Assembly (NCBI GenBank): GCA_009692155.1
Contig: SHZW01000012.1
Coordinates: forward strand, 1-61,703
Source of the DNA: Nitrospiraceae bacterium
GTDB lineage: Bacteria > Nitrospirota > Nitrospiria > Nitrospirales > Nitrospiraceae
DNA: 61,703 bases
Direction of reading: 5' to 3'
In this document: piece by piece, positions 10,524-19,376 of the stretch
Position numbering within the stretch: the stretch's first letter is position 1
How the letters are laid out: the number at the start of each line of letters is the position of its first letter
The notes under the pieces: model-generated
Database searches by the model: none
Seen by the model: only the letters and a program-made list of their open reading frames with translations
Told to the model about the DNA's origin: nothing
Position numbers and translations under genes: made by a program

Positions 10524-13472
10524 CTACCGCCGCGGCGCATCCGCCGCCTGGCTGGACAGCTCCGCAGCCGACTCGGCTTCCTCTTTCAGGCGTTCTCCGC
10601 CTTCCTCCGCCGGCATGAACTGTTGCACGCGGGTGTTGGCGCTATCCACGACGAACACGCTGCCCCGCGCATCCACGGTGATGCCGTACGGGAAATTAAA
10701 CTGCCCGGTGCCGTTGCCGTACCCGCCCCATTGCGTAATGAAATTGCCCTCGCGGTCGAACTTTTGCACGCGCTGATTCCCGGTGTCCGACACATACACG
10801 TCGCCCTGCCCGTCCACTACGATGCCCCAGGGCGACCGGAGTTGTCCCGGCTCCTGGGCACGTGGGTCGCTGGCGTGGCCAGGACCGATCCCCCCGCCCC
10901 ACTTCGTGATCAACTGCGGGAGCACGTTCGTACTCGTGTCGAATTTCTGAATGCGATGGTTGCCCATATCCACGACATACACCCCGCCGTCCGTGGAATC
11001 CACCGCCACGCCGCGCGGGAAATAAAACTGCCCGTCGTTGGCGCCGAAGCTTCCCCACTGCATGATGAATTCGCCGTTGGCATCGAACTTCTGCACGCGG
11101 AAGTTGGCGCTGTCCACCACATAGATATATCCGCGTACGCGATCGCAGGCGATGCCCCAGGGCGAACTGAACTGCCCCTCGGCGTTTCCGCGCGAGCCGA
11201 ATTTCATCAGATATCCGCCCAGTTTTCCGTCGAATTTCTGCACGCGGTGATTATTGGTATCCACCACGTACACGTCGCCCCTGGCGTCGCAGGCGACGCC
11301 GGTCGGGTTGTGAAAGTTGGAGTTGGCGGAGCCGAAACTGCCCCAGAGAATGATGAAATTACCGGCGTTGTCGAACTTCTGCACCCGGTTGTTGCCGTTG
11401 TCCACCACGAACAGGCAGCTCTGCTGATCGATCGCCATTCCGTACATCGGCGCCGAAAACTCGCCGCCGTGCAGCAGCGAGGCGCCGCGGCCAGGCTTCC
11501 CCCACTTGGAGACGCAGAGATAGCCGGACGTGTTGACCAGGATGCTGGTGCTGGCCGGGACCGAAATATTGTTGCCGACGTCTTTGAACCAGATATAAAT
11601 CGTCTTCGGGCCGTCACCTGGCGAAAGCGTGCAGGGAATCGTCGCACCGAACGTGTTCGCCGGCGTGACCTCCACCCATCCCGGCATGGTCGCGCTCGGC
11701 GCCATCGGGCTCTCGGCAATGTAGTAGGCGGCGACACCGGTATCCACGTCGTTCGCCGAGATCGTCAGGACGACATCCGGCGTGTTCGTCATGAATGCGC
11801 CGTGGTTGACGACGGCGTAGGGATTCTGCGGCGCCGTGATGTCGATCAAGACCGGCGTGGCGGTCACTTCCTCGGACAACACGCTCTCGCTGTCGTCTTC
11901 GTAGAGCGCGCTCAAGGCATAGCAATAGGGGCGATCGTTCGTCAGACTGGTGTGCACGAAGGGGCTCGACGCGCCTTCGATCTTCGTGCCCGTCTGCGTC
12001 GTCACACCCGGCGACGTGTGAAAATAGAGGTTATAGGACACGGCGCCCGGCACATCGAGCCAGCTCAGCGTGATTTCCGTGTCGCCCGCCTTGGCGACCA
12101 GACTGCGGGGAGCCGGCGCACCGACTATTTCCTGCGGGCGGCTCTTTGCCAGCCGGTTGAGTTCTTCTTCGGTCGGCATGTACTTCAGCACGCGGTTATT
12201 GCCGCTGTCGACGACATAGACGTGCCCTTCGGCGTCCACGGCAATGCCGGAGGGGAAATTCACCTGTCCCTCCGTGACGCCGCGGTTGCCCCACTGGCAG
12301 AGGAAGGTGCCGTTGCCGTCGAATTTCTGAATGCGATGGTTCCCGCTGTCCACTACGTACACGTTGCCCAACTTGTCGCAGGCCACGCCCCAGGGCGCCT
12401 TGAACTGACCGGGACCGTTGCCTTCCTTGCCCCACTTGGCCAGGAAGCTGCCGCGCGCATCGAACTTCTGAATCCGATTGTTGCTCTCGTCGGCCACGTA
12501 GATATTGCCGACAAAATCAATCGTCACACCGCGCGGGAAGAAAAACGCGCCGTCGAAGCTGCCGTCCCGGCCCCACTTGAGCAGCGGCGTGCCGTCCGCT
12601 TTGAACTTCTGGACGCGCGAATTGCTCGTGTCCGTCACGTACAAATTGCCGTCCCGGTCCGTGGCCACGCCCCACGGCACGTCGAACTTGCCGATGTCGG
12701 CGCCCCGCCAGGCAAACCCGAACTTGCCCCAGGCGTGCATCACATTGCCCTCCGCATCGAACCTCTGGATGCGGTTGTTGCCGCTGTCCGAGACATAGAC
12801 CTCGCCGTTCGAGCCGATCGCGAGGCCGCGCGGGTAATAGAACTGGCCTTCCTGCCCGCTGGGATCGCCTCCCCATCGCGCGAGAAACTTGCCGTCCTTG
12901 TCGAATTTCTGGATGGAATGGTTGTCCGTGTCGGCCACGTAGATAGAGCCGTCCTTGTCGAGCACGATGCCGGTCGGCGCCCTGAACTCGCCGTCCTCCA
13001 CGCCCTCCTGGCCAATCGCCTGCACGATCAGGTAGGGAGACGGAACCGCCATCACTTCGGCCGATTCCAAGCTTTCGCCCTGGGCCGTCACCACCGTCAC
13101 GACATAGTAATAGCAGGTGCTGTTCGCCAGATCGTCATGCGTGTAGGGCGACGTCGCCCCTTCGATGCAGTTCCCCTTTTCCTTCTTCACCCCCATGACT
13201 GGCTTGAAATCCTCCGGGCTGGCGATCGGACGGGTCAACTCTGAAAACTTGATGCTCACGCCTTTGTTCGTCAGAAAATAGAGGTTGTAATACATGGCCT
13301 CGGGCACAGGATCCCACGTAATGGTGATCTTGCCGTTGCCCGGTTTCGCCGCCACATTGGCCGGCGCAGGAGGAAGCTGCTCCTCGGTCGTCTCGCCCGC
13401 ACCCCATTCGTCGGCATGCCCCTGCGCGAGAAGTTTCCACCGATTCGGAACGTCTTGTTCGTCGAATTTCAC
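10524..13472 (-). CDS. Large protein with two six-bladed NHL propellers and Fn3-like domains
   Basis: About 982 residues. Order: a fibronectin-III-like domain (~35-130), six NHL repeats (~150-435, units of the [15 protein letters not shown] type), a second Fn3-like domain (~440-530), an Ig-like domain (~535-640), then six more NHL repeats (~645-960). Each six-repeat block should close one beta-propeller. I prefer the GTG start at 13472, because AAGGGAG ends 8 nt upstream; a GTG at 13481 is also possible. No signal peptide or membrane segment is visible, which is odd for a protein with extracellular-type domains. NHL propellers usually bind proteins, RNA or glycans. The ligand is unknown. It lies directly upstream of guaB, with no functional link apparent. 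Confidence 0.85.
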   Translation of the reverse strand: MKFDEQDVPNRWKLLAQGHADEWGAGETTEEQLPPAPANVAAKPGNGKITITWDPVPEAMYYNLYFLTNKGVSIKFSELTRPIASPEDFKPVMGVKKEKGNCIEGATSPYTHDDLANSTCYYYVVTVVTAQGESLESAEVMAVPSPYLIVQAIGQEGVEDGEFRAPTGIVLDKDGSIYVADTDNHSIQKFDKDGKFLARWGGDPSGQEGQFYYPRGLAIGSNGEVYVSDSGNNRIQRFDAEGNVMHAWGKFGFAWRGADIGKFDVPWGVATDRDGNLYVTDTSNSRVQKFKADGTPLLKWGRDGSFDGAFFFPRGVTIDFVGNIYVADESNNRIQKFDARGSFLAKWGKEGNGPGQFKAPWGVACDKLGNVYVVDSGNHRIQKFDGNGTFLCQWGNRGVTEGQVNFPSGIAVDAEGHVYVVDSGNNRVLKYMPTEEELNRLAKSRPQEIVGAPAPRSLVAKAGDTEITLSWLDVPGAVSYNLYFHTSPGVTTQTGTKIEGASSPFVHTSLTNDRPYCYALSALYEDDSESVLSEEVTATPVLIDITAPQNPYAVVNHGAFMTNTPDVVLTISANDVDTGVAAYYIAESPMAPSATMPGWVEVTPANTFGATIPCTLSPGDGPKTIYIWFKDVGNNISVPASTSILVNTSGYLCVSKWGKPGRGASLLHGGEFSAPMYGMAIDQQSCLFVVDNGNNRVQKFDNAGNFIILWGSFGSANSNFHNPTGVACDARGDVYVVDTNNHRVQKFDGKLGGYLMKFGSRGNAEGQFSSPWGIACDRVRGYIYVVDSANFRVQKFDANGEFIMQWGSFGANDGQFYFPRGVAVDSTDGGVYVVDMGNHRIQKFDTSTNVLPQLITKWGGGIGPGHASDPRAQEPGQLRSPWGIVVDGQGDVYVSDTGNQRVQKFDREGNFITQWGGYGNGTGQFNFPYGITVDARGSVFVVDSANTRVQQFMPAEEGGERLKEEAESAAELSSQAADAPRR

Positions 13473-13614
13473 TGGTCGCACTCCCTTATGGCCTGATGGA
13501 AGAAAAGCTCAATACGGTGGATGTTTCAAGCACTTATGATGAATAGGGCAATTTAACAAACGGTGCTCCGCCAAGTCAATAAGTCACGCGCTGTCCGCCA
13601 TCCGCACCGCCCGA

Positions 13615-13643
13615 TTGTCCACTCACAGCGAATTCGTTAAGAT
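13615..13643 (+). promoter_or_regulatory. Promoter of the 2-hydroxyacid dehydrogenase gene
   Basis: TTGTCC (13615-13620), 17 nt, TAAGAT (13638-13643). The -10 hexamer covers an upstream in-frame ATG (13642), so the usable start should be the ATG at 13654, leaving a leader of only a few nucleotides. The rest of 13473-13614 shows nothing definite. Confidence 0.45.
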
Positions 13644-13653
13644 GTCTCACATC

Positions 13654-14610
13654 ATGCGCCCGAAACTCTATATCGCCAGACCATTTCCGGACCTGGTGAT
13701 GGCCATCATCCAGGAACGGTTCCAGCTTACTGTTTCGCCGGCAGACCACCCGCCGTCCGCCGCCGAGATACTCGCTGGTGTCCGCGATGCTCAGGCGGCA
13801 ATCTGCACGTTGAATGAGCGAATGGATGCCGGGATCCTGTCTGCCGCGCCGTCGCTTCGCGTCATCGCCAACTATGCCGTCGGCTACAACAACATCGACG
13901 TGGAAGCGGCCAAGGCCCGCGGCATCGTCGTCACCAACACGCCGGATGTGCTGACCAACGCCACCGCCGACATCACCTGGGCGCTGATCCTCGCGGTCGC
14001 GCGGCGGGTGGTCGAAGGCGATCAGCTTGTCCGTCGAAACCAGTGGACCGGCTGGTCGCCGACCCAGTTGCTGGGCGTCGATCTGGCTGGCAAAACGCTC
14101 GGCATCATCGGGATGGGTCGCATCGGACAGGCCGTCGCGAGACGCGCGATAGGATTCGAGATGAACGTGCTGTACTCGACTCGCAGCGAACGTCCCCTAC
14201 AACTTCCCAATCCTGCGTGGCAGCGGGTCTCGTTCGAAGAATTACTGCGCCGTTCCGATTTTCTCAGCCCCCACATACCCCTGGCACCAGACACGCATCA
14301 TCTGATCAACGATGCCGCGCTGCGGCTCATGAAACCGACGGCATTTCTGATCAATGCGGCGCGAGGGCCCGTGGTGGATGAAGCGGCGTTGGTGCAGGCG
14401 TTACAGGAACATCGCCTCGCCGGAGCGGGACTCGACGTCTATGAACGGGAACCGGAACTCCAACAGGGCCTGCGTGAACTCCCTCAGGTTGTGCTGCTGC
14501 CGCACCTCGGCTCTGCCACAACGGAGACGCGCATCCGAATGGGCATGATGTGCGTGGAGAACGTGCTGGCCGTACTAGAGGGGAAACCTGCTCCAAACAG
14601 AGTTGCTTAG
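13654..14610 (+). CDS. D-2-hydroxyacid dehydrogenase (glyoxylate/hydroxypyruvate reductase type)
   Basis: A 318-residue NAD(P)-dependent enzyme. The Rossmann motif GMGRIG lies at 153-158. The catalytic trio of the family is visible: Arg237 (NAARGPVVDE), Glu266 (YEREPE) and His284 (LLPHLGSAT). Length and motifs fit the GyaR/GhrB group, which reduces glyoxylate or hydroxypyruvate. The precise substrate is not determined by the motifs. I placed the start at 13654 rather than further upstream because the promoter -10 overlaps the upstream ATGs. It stands alone on the plus strand. Confidence 0.88.
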   Translation: MRPKLYIARPFPDLVMAIIQERFQLTVSPADHPPSAAEILAGVRDAQAAICTLNERMDAGILSAAPSLRVIANYAVGYNNIDVEAAKARGIVVTNTPDVLTNATADITWALILAVARRVVEGDQLVRRNQWTGWSPTQLLGVDLAGKTLGIIGMGRIGQAVARRAIGFEMNVLYSTRSERPLQLPNPAWQRVSFEELLRRSDFLSPHIPLAPDTHHLINDAALRLMKPTAFLINAARGPVVDEAALVQALQEHRLAGAGLDVYEREPELQQGLRELPQVVLLPHLGSATTETRIRMGMMCVENVLAVLEGKPAPNRVA

Positions 14611-14874
14611 GACGGGTGATGAAGGGTGAGCCTCTCCGGCTGGCCGATCATGCGTTGATGTCTCTGAGCTTTTATTACCGTACCGTTGGCCCCTGCGCCT
14701 AATCGGACCAGCGGAACGGCGCAGGGGCACCCTCACCGCTTTCTTATATCTCATTCCCGCTATCGGCCAAGCCTTCGTGGCTCACCCTTCCTCCCCACTT
14801 CATCTAAAAAAAGAGTGGGATGTTCCATCCGAAGCACAGCTTGAAAGGAACATCCCAACCGCTTCGCTACAATA
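14611..14874. other. Gene-free stretch with two 11-bp inverted repeats
   Basis: No coding signal. GCCCCTGCGCC (14689-14699) pairs with GGCGCAGGGGC (14718-14728). TGGGATGTTCC (14816-14826) pairs with GGAACATCCCA (14847-14857). Neither has a clear T-run on the plus strand, so neither is a textbook intrinsic terminator. The first lies ~80 nt after the dehydrogenase stop codon and could still end that transcript. Confidence 0.55.
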
Positions 14875-14910
14875 ACAAGGGGTCCGCAGCGATGGCTGCG
14901 GACCCCTTGT
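14875..14910 (-). terminator. Perfect 16-bp hairpin, likely terminator of the cold-shock gene
   Basis: ACAAGGGGTCCGCAGC (14875-14890), loop GATG, then the exact complement (14895-14910). Read on the minus strand, the stem is followed by TATTGTAGCG, a weak T-rich tail. It lies ~70 nt after the cold-shock gene stop codon and probably ends that transcript; it may also block plus-strand readthrough. Confidence 0.65.
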
Positions 14911-14935
14911 ACGGAATCGTGTCGTGAAGAAAACG

Positions 14936-14981
14936 CTGGTTCCGGTGCGCTACGCGGACATCTTCAACACATTACCGTGCC
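14936..14981 (-). pseudogene. Degenerate duplicate of the 3' end of the cold-shock gene
   Basis: This stretch matches the last ~40 bases of the adjacent cold-shock gene (14997-15035) nearly base by base: both contain ACATCTT-AACACATT or its variant, followed by the same flanks. The copy carries in-frame stop codons (minus-strand reading A-R-stop-C-V-E-D-V). It looks like the remnant of a second csp copy or of a tandem duplication. Confidence 0.6.
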
Positions 14982-14982
14982 G

Positions 14983-15216
14983 TTAAGAAGGAGTGGGATC
15001 CGGCACGCTACCGGACATCTTAGACACATTGGCGGCTTGCGGCCCTTTTGCTCCCTGCACAACGTCGAACTCGACGTTTTCGCCTTCTTTCAGAGTCTTG
15101 AACCCTTCTCCCTGGAGCGCGGAATAGTGCACAAAGACATCTTCCCCATTTTCAAGATGGATGAACCCAAATCCCTTTCGATCGTTGAACCACTTGACGG
15201 TGCCTTTACTCCTCAC
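14983..15216 (-). CDS. csp: Cold-shock domain protein
   Basis: A 77-residue single cold-shock domain. RNP1 (KGFGFI) and RNP2 (VFVHYS) are intact, and the start [15 protein letters not shown] is typical of CspA-type RNA chaperones. The C-terminus has a short extra tail ([14 protein letters not shown]). It starts with GTG at 15216, 5 nt after a GGAGG. Its 5' leader (15217-15369) is long and structured, as in cold-regulated csp genes. Other members of this family act as RNA chaperones or antiterminators. Confidence 0.95.
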   Translation of the reverse strand: MRSKGTVKWFNDRKGFGFIHLENGEDVFVHYSALQGEGFKTLKEGENVEFDVVQGAKGPQAANVSKMSGSVPDPTPS

Positions 15217-15369
15217 GCGCCCCTCCCTTCCTCAAACCCAGGAGGGATGGTCGCCCACCCCTCCCATCTTGCAAACCGGACAAAAAAATACCGCAGAAGG
15301 AACCCTCCTCCTGCGGCCCTTGCAACACAATCGCTATCCTCATGTGTATCCCGAAATACTGAAATTCGG
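15217..15369 (-). promoter_or_regulatory. Structured csp 5' leader with internal terminator and RBS switch
   Basis: The leader is about 150 nt from promoter to GTG. On the minus strand a stem of CCGCAG...CTGCGG with an extra AGGA/TCCT block (15292-15317) is followed by TATTTTTTTG (about 15281-15290), an intrinsic terminator inside the leader. Closer to the gene, GGAGGGGTGG-GCGA-CCATCCCTCC (15242-15265) forms a 10-bp hairpin with a GNRA-type loop. Its 3' arm could instead pair with the ribosome-binding region (AAGGGAGGGG). Two conformations are therefore possible. Confidence 0.55.
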
Positions 15370-15375
15370 GCAAGC

Positions 15376-15403
15376 ATTTAACATAGGGTGGTAGGGCTGT
15401 CAA
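15376..15403 (-). promoter_or_regulatory. Promoter of csp
   Basis: On the minus strand a perfect TTGACA (15398-15403), 16 nt, TTAAAT (15376-15381). The predicted start of transcription is near 15369, which gives the long leader. It is divergent from the lptF promoter, about 70 bp away. Confidence 0.65.
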
Positions 15404-15469
15404 GGTATTCTTTTACGTATCCACACGGTTTCCGACGCGCGGGACGCCCGCGCAAGCTTCGCGGTTTAA

Positions 15470-15498
15470 TTTACAAGCCATTGGAAATCCCGTATATT
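15470..15498 (+). promoter_or_regulatory. Promoter of the lptF-lptG-lpxD operon
   Basis: TTTACA (15470-15475), 17 nt, TATATT (15493-15498): a good sigma-70-type promoter, with transcription expected near 15505, about 28 nt before the lptF start codon. Confidence 0.7.
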
Positions 15499-15532
15499 TT
15501 CCTATCCGTGTTATCGTGCCTGTGGAGTGGCC

Positions 15533-16618
15533 GTGCGAAAAATTCTCGACCGATACATCTTTACCGAACTGCTGGCGCCCTTCGCCGTCAGCCTGAGTGC
15601 GCTCTGCTTCGTGATGCTGACGAAAGAGCTGCTGCGCCTGGTCGAGCTCCTGGTCTCCAAAGGCGTCGGGATCGCCGCCGTCATCAAAGTCTTTCTCCAC
15701 CTCCTGCCGTCCTTTTTGGTCCTGACGCTCCCCATCGCCGGCATCATTGCCTCGATTACGGCCTTCGGCCGGCTGTCGTTCGACAAGGAACTCGTCGCCA
15801 TGCGGGCGTCCGGCTTGAGCCTCGTGCGTCTGTCCCGTCCCGTTCTGCTGTTCTCCTGCCTGGTGTTCGGCCTGACCCTGGCCCTCTCGCAGTGGGGCCA
15901 GCCGTGGACCAGCGTCTCGCTCAAAAAACTGGCTACGAGCCTGTTGCGGGACAAACTCACGCTGGCGCTGGACAGGGGCGTCTTCAACGAACCGGTCCCG
16001 CACATGGTGATCTACGTCTCCGACAGCCGGACCGGCCCGTTCCGCAGGGGCATCTTCATCGCCGACGATCGCAACCCGGCCGACAGCCGCGTCATCGTCG
16101 CCGGCGACTACTCGCTGCTGAACGATCCCGGCAACAGCCAGGTCGGCCTGCGCCTGTTGAACGGCACCGTACACAGCCGCCCCGACAATCTTGAGCAATA
16201 CCACCAGGTGTCGTTTTCGAGCTACGATCTGAAACTGAGCCTCGATCAAAGCGTGTACGCCGCCGTCGACGAACGCCCCTCGCGCGAAGCGGTGCTCGCC
16301 CAGCTTGAGCGCTCAAACTGGCAGGATGCCGGCGCGCTGCGCCGGCTGATGGAATCCTACAAGGATCTGGCCTTCCCCACCGCCGCCCTGATTTTCGGCA
16401 TCCTGGGCGTGCCGATCGGCATCGTCTCGAAGCGGTCCGGGCGCATCGGAGGATTCGCCGTCGGAGTGGGCATCGTCATCGCCTATTACGTGCTCAACGT
16501 GCTGTGCGAGTTTTTTGTCACGACCCTGGTGCTGCCCCCCTTCGCCGGAGCCTGGCTGCCGAATGCGCTCTTCTTCGCCGTGACCGTGGCCCTGTTTATC
16601 CGCATGAACCGCCAATAA
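15533..16618 (+). CDS. lptF: LPS export permease LptF
   Basis: A 361-residue inner-membrane protein of the YjgP/YjgQ family. With LptG and LptB it powers extraction of lipopolysaccharide from the inner membrane. About three membrane segments at each end flank a periplasmic beta-jellyroll region (~100-270). I preferred the GTG at 15533 to the one at 15527 because GGAG lies 5 nt upstream and MRKILDRYIF is the usual beginning. LptG follows 5 nt later. The lptB, lptC and lptA genes are not in the window. Confidence 0.92.
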   Translation: MRKILDRYIFTELLAPFAVSLSALCFVMLTKELLRLVELLVSKGVGIAAVIKVFLHLLPSFLVLTLPIAGIIASITAFGRLSFDKELVAMRASGLSLVRLSRPVLLFSCLVFGLTLALSQWGQPWTSVSLKKLATSLLRDKLTLALDRGVFNEPVPHMVIYVSDSRTGPFRRGIFIADDRNPADSRVIVAGDYSLLNDPGNSQVGLRLLNGTVHSRPDNLEQYHQVSFSSYDLKLSLDQSVYAAVDERPSREAVLAQLERSNWQDAGALRRLMESYKDLAFPTAALIFGILGVPIGIVSKRSGRIGGFAVGVGIVIAYYVLNVLCEFFVTTLVLPPFAGAWLPNALFFAVTVALFIRMNRQ

Positions 16619-16623
16619 CCCCC

Positions 16624-17715
16624 ATGACGATTTTATTCCGGTACATGCTGCGCGAACTGGTCAAGGTCTTCGGCATGTGCCTGTCCGGACTCATGACCGT
16701 CTATCTGGTCATTGACTTCTTCGAGAAAATCAGACGGTTCATCCGGTATGACGTCGAACTCGTCACCCTCGCGGAGTATTTTGCGCTAAGAACGCCGGCG
16801 ATTTTCTTTCAGATCGCCCCCCTGGCCATGCTGATGGCCACGCTGCTGACCCTCGGCGTCTTTTCCAGGAACCGCGAGATCACCGCCATGCGAAGCTGCG
16901 GCATCAGCCTGCCCCGTATCGCTGCTCCTTTTTTTCTGTTCTCCGCCGCAGTAGCCTGCGTGCTGTTCCTCTTCAGCGCCATCATCATCCCCTACGCAAC
17001 GGCCCAGGCCGACTACATCAAGACTGCCAGGATTGAAAAGAAACCGGGCGGCCCGTCGGTCAAAACGGACCGCTCCTGGGTCCAGATCGGCGACCGGACG
17101 CTGATGAATTTCGACCTGGTCGAGCCGGACGGTTCCACGCTGCACGGCATCAGTTTGTACCAACTGGGCGAGGATTTCCGGCTCCTGCGGATGACCGAAG
17201 CCACCGGCGCGCACTACACGGCGCACGGGTGGGCGCTGCTGGACGGCACGCACCGGCACCTCCTGCCGGACGGCGTCGTGCGCGTCGAAGCCTTCGAGTC
17301 TGCACCCATTCCCTTGTCGCAGACCCCGGAGGATTTCAGCACCTGGCTGTCCACCGAAACGGAGGAGATGACGCTGGCGGACCTCCGCACTTACACGAAC
17401 CGGCTCCGGAAAGACGGCTATAACGTGGCCCGGTTCCTGACGGATTTCCATGGACGGATCGCCTTTCCCTTCGTCAGCATCGTCATGGCCGCGGTCGGCA
17501 TCGCCTTGAGCCTGCGACACAGCGGCGTCCGTGGACGCGGCATGGCGATAGGTATCGGATTGGCACTCGCAATAGGTTTTCTGTACTGGACCGCCCATTC
17601 GGTCGCCATCGCGCTGGGTCACAGCGGCGCGCTGGCGCCGGTCATGGCCGGCTGGCTGGCGAACGTCTTGTTCCTCTGTCTCGGCTCGGCGCTCTTCCTG
17701 CAGGTAAGACATTGA
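16624..17715 (+). CDS. lptG: LPS export permease LptG
   Basis: A 363-residue partner of LptF with the same architecture: N-terminal membrane segments (MTILFRYMLRELVKVF, then ~12-32, 60-80, 100-120), a periplasmic domain, and three C-terminal segments (~290-360). The ATG at 16624 lies 5 nt after the lptF stop. No Shine-Dalgarno sequence is present, so translation is probably coupled to lptF. Confidence 0.92.
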   Translation: MTILFRYMLRELVKVFGMCLSGLMTVYLVIDFFEKIRRFIRYDVELVTLAEYFALRTPAIFFQIAPLAMLMATLLTLGVFSRNREITAMRSCGISLPRIAAPFFLFSAAVACVLFLFSAIIIPYATAQADYIKTARIEKKPGGPSVKTDRSWVQIGDRTLMNFDLVEPDGSTLHGISLYQLGEDFRLLRMTEATGAHYTAHGWALLDGTHRHLLPDGVVRVEAFESAPIPLSQTPEDFSTWLSTETEEMTLADLRTYTNRLRKDGYNVARFLTDFHGRIAFPFVSIVMAAVGIALSLRHSGVRGRGMAIGIGLALAIGFLYWTAHSVAIALGHSGALAPVMAGWLANVLFLCLGSALFLQVRH

Positions 17716-17800
17716 CGGCACGGGACGCATAGAGTAAAAAGAACAGAGACGTGACCATCTCAACTATTTGCCTCGTCAGCGCGCCAGCACGGATTTCCCC

Positions 17801-19057
17801 ATGAGCCAACGGGTCGTCATCACCGGCCTCGGCGCCGTGACCCCGATCGGGATCGGTGTCGGGCAATTCTGGAAAGCGGCGCTGGAAGGCCGCTCCGGCA
17901 TCAGCGCCATCCGCTCGTTCGACGATCTGCCGCTCGATGCCTACCAGTCGCGCGTGGCCGGGCAGATCCACGACTTCACGCCGGCACAACACCTCGACGG
18001 ACCGCACGTGAACCGCGTGGACCGGTACGCGCAGTTCGCCCTGGTGGCGGCCAAGGAAGCCCTCGCGGACTCGGGCCTCCGCATCGAACGGGAAAATCCC
18101 CATCGGATCGGCACCATCGTCGGAGCCGGCATGGGCGGCATGGTGATGGGCGAGCGCGAACTCACCCAGCTCTACCGCAGCCAACGGCCCAACCGGGTAC
18201 ACCCGAACTTCATTCAGACGATCACGCTCAACTCGGCATCCGGCATCATCGCCATGGCCCATGGCGCCAAGGGCCCGAACCTGACCATTTCCACCGCCTG
18301 CTCGTCCAGCGCGCACGCGATCGGCCAGGCCTTGATCGCCATCCGCACCGGCCAGGCGGACATGGTGATCACGGCGGGGGCTGACGCCAGCATCACGCCG
18401 CTGGTCTTCGCCGGATTCTGCTCGCTCCGCGCGCTGTCCACCAACTTCAACGAAACTCCAGAAAAAGCTTCGCGCCCGTTCGACCGGACCAGGGACGGGT
18501 TCGTCATGGGCGAAGGCGCCGGCGCCCTGATTCTCGAATCGCTGCCTCATGCCAAAAAACGCAAGGCCCGAATCTATGCCGAAGTGGCCGGATACGCCGC
18601 CACCAGCGAGGCATACCACATGGTCATTCCACGGGAAGACGGCGTGGAGGTCGCCACGACGATGGCCCTGGCCTTGCGGGACGCGAAGGTGCGCCCGGCC
18701 CAGGTGGACTACGTCAATGCCCATGCCACCTCGACGCCGATCGGCGATGCCGTGGAGGTCAAGGCCCTCCGCCATCTCTTCAAATCCCGGGCTGACCGGA
18801 TTCTGATCAATGCCACGAAATCCATGATCGGCCACACGCTTGGCGCCGCCGGCGCATTGGGCGGCGTCGCCTGCGCCCTGGCGCTGGATACGGGACAGAT
18901 CCATCCGACGCTCAACTACGACGACCCTGATCCGGTCTGTGCCTTGCCGGGCATTTCCACCCAGGTACAGGAACGACCGATCACGATCGCGCTTCTGAAC
19001 GCGTTCGGCTTCGGCAGCAACAACGCCGCGGTCGTATTCAAAAAATTCTCACGTTGA
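17801..19057 (+). CDS. 3-oxoacyl-ACP synthase II (FabF-like), in LPS operon
   Basis: A 418-residue condensing enzyme that elongates acyl-ACP with malonyl-ACP. The catalytic Cys167 (TISTACSSSAH) and both His motifs (NAHATSTPIGD and MIGHTLGAAG) are intact. Start ATG at 17801; the 85 nt after lptG hold no other gene. The stop codon overlaps a TTG of the following ACP gene. Its position between lptFG and lpxD, with a dedicated ACP, suggests a role in acyl chains for the outer membrane rather than bulk fatty acid synthesis. That role is inference. The housekeeping fabF may lie elsewhere. Confidence 0.9.
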   Translation: MSQRVVITGLGAVTPIGIGVGQFWKAALEGRSGISAIRSFDDLPLDAYQSRVAGQIHDFTPAQHLDGPHVNRVDRYAQFALVAAKEALADSGLRIERENPHRIGTIVGAGMGGMVMGERELTQLYRSQRPNRVHPNFIQTITLNSASGIIAMAHGAKGPNLTISTACSSSAHAIGQALIAIRTGQADMVITAGADASITPLVFAGFCSLRALSTNFNETPEKASRPFDRTRDGFVMGEGAGALILESLPHAKKRKARIYAEVAGYAATSEAYHMVIPREDGVEVATTMALALRDAKVRPAQVDYVNAHATSTPIGDAVEVKALRHLFKSRADRILINATKSMIGHTLGAAGALGGVACALALDTGQIHPTLNYDDPDPVCALPGISTQVQERPITIALLNAFGFGSNNAAVVFKKFSR

Positions 19058-19065
19058 CGGAATCT

Positions 19066-19371
19066 ATGCCTGCTGAATCAGACATCGCTGTCCGCATTCG
19101 AACCGCCATGGGCGAGTACCTGAAACGCGATCCGGCGTCCATTGAGCCGCGCCATGCCTTGCGGGAGGACCTGGGCCTGGATTCCATGGCCACGATCGAA
19201 CTGCTCTTCAAGATCGAAGAAGTCTTCGACCTGCAGATTCCCGATCAGGATCTCCAGAAACTGGCGCGGGTCTCCGACGTGATTGCCTATGTGGAAGGCA
19301 GGGTCGGCAAGCCGGCGGCGCCGGCGCCTAAACCGCCCGCCAAACGTCCGGCATCCAGGGAAAAAGGATAG
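19066..19371 (+). CDS. Acyl carrier protein with Pro/Ala/Lys-rich tail
   Basis: A 101-residue carrier protein. The phosphopantetheine attachment serine is Ser40 in LREDLGLDSMATIELLF. The core four-helix region is normal (~1-82). A basic tail of ~20 residues rich in Pro, Ala and Lys follows, unlike the short acidic AcpP. I chose the ATG at 19066, with GGA just upstream, over the overlapping TTG at 19054. It is the probable partner of the KASII encoded just upstream. LpxD, the next gene, uses hydroxyacyl-ACP as substrate. Confidence 0.9.
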   Translation: MPAESDIAVRIRTAMGEYLKRDPASIEPRHALREDLGLDSMATIELLFKIEEVFDLQIPDQDLQKLARVSDVIAYVEGRVGKPAAPAPKPPAKRPASREKG

Positions 19372-19376
19372 CCCGC

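Noticed and set aside
10623..13244. 873-codon open frame on the plus strand opposite the NHL gene
   Set aside because: It mirrors the repeated NHL codons, has no motif or start signal, and the opposite strand encodes a clear multi-domain protein. GC-rich DNA often leaves such antisense frames open.
10524..13472. Regular repeats considered as a CRISPR array or tandem DNA repeat
   Set aside because: The period matches NHL protein repeats and the DNA units diverge at third positions. No spacer-repeat pattern exists anywhere in the window.
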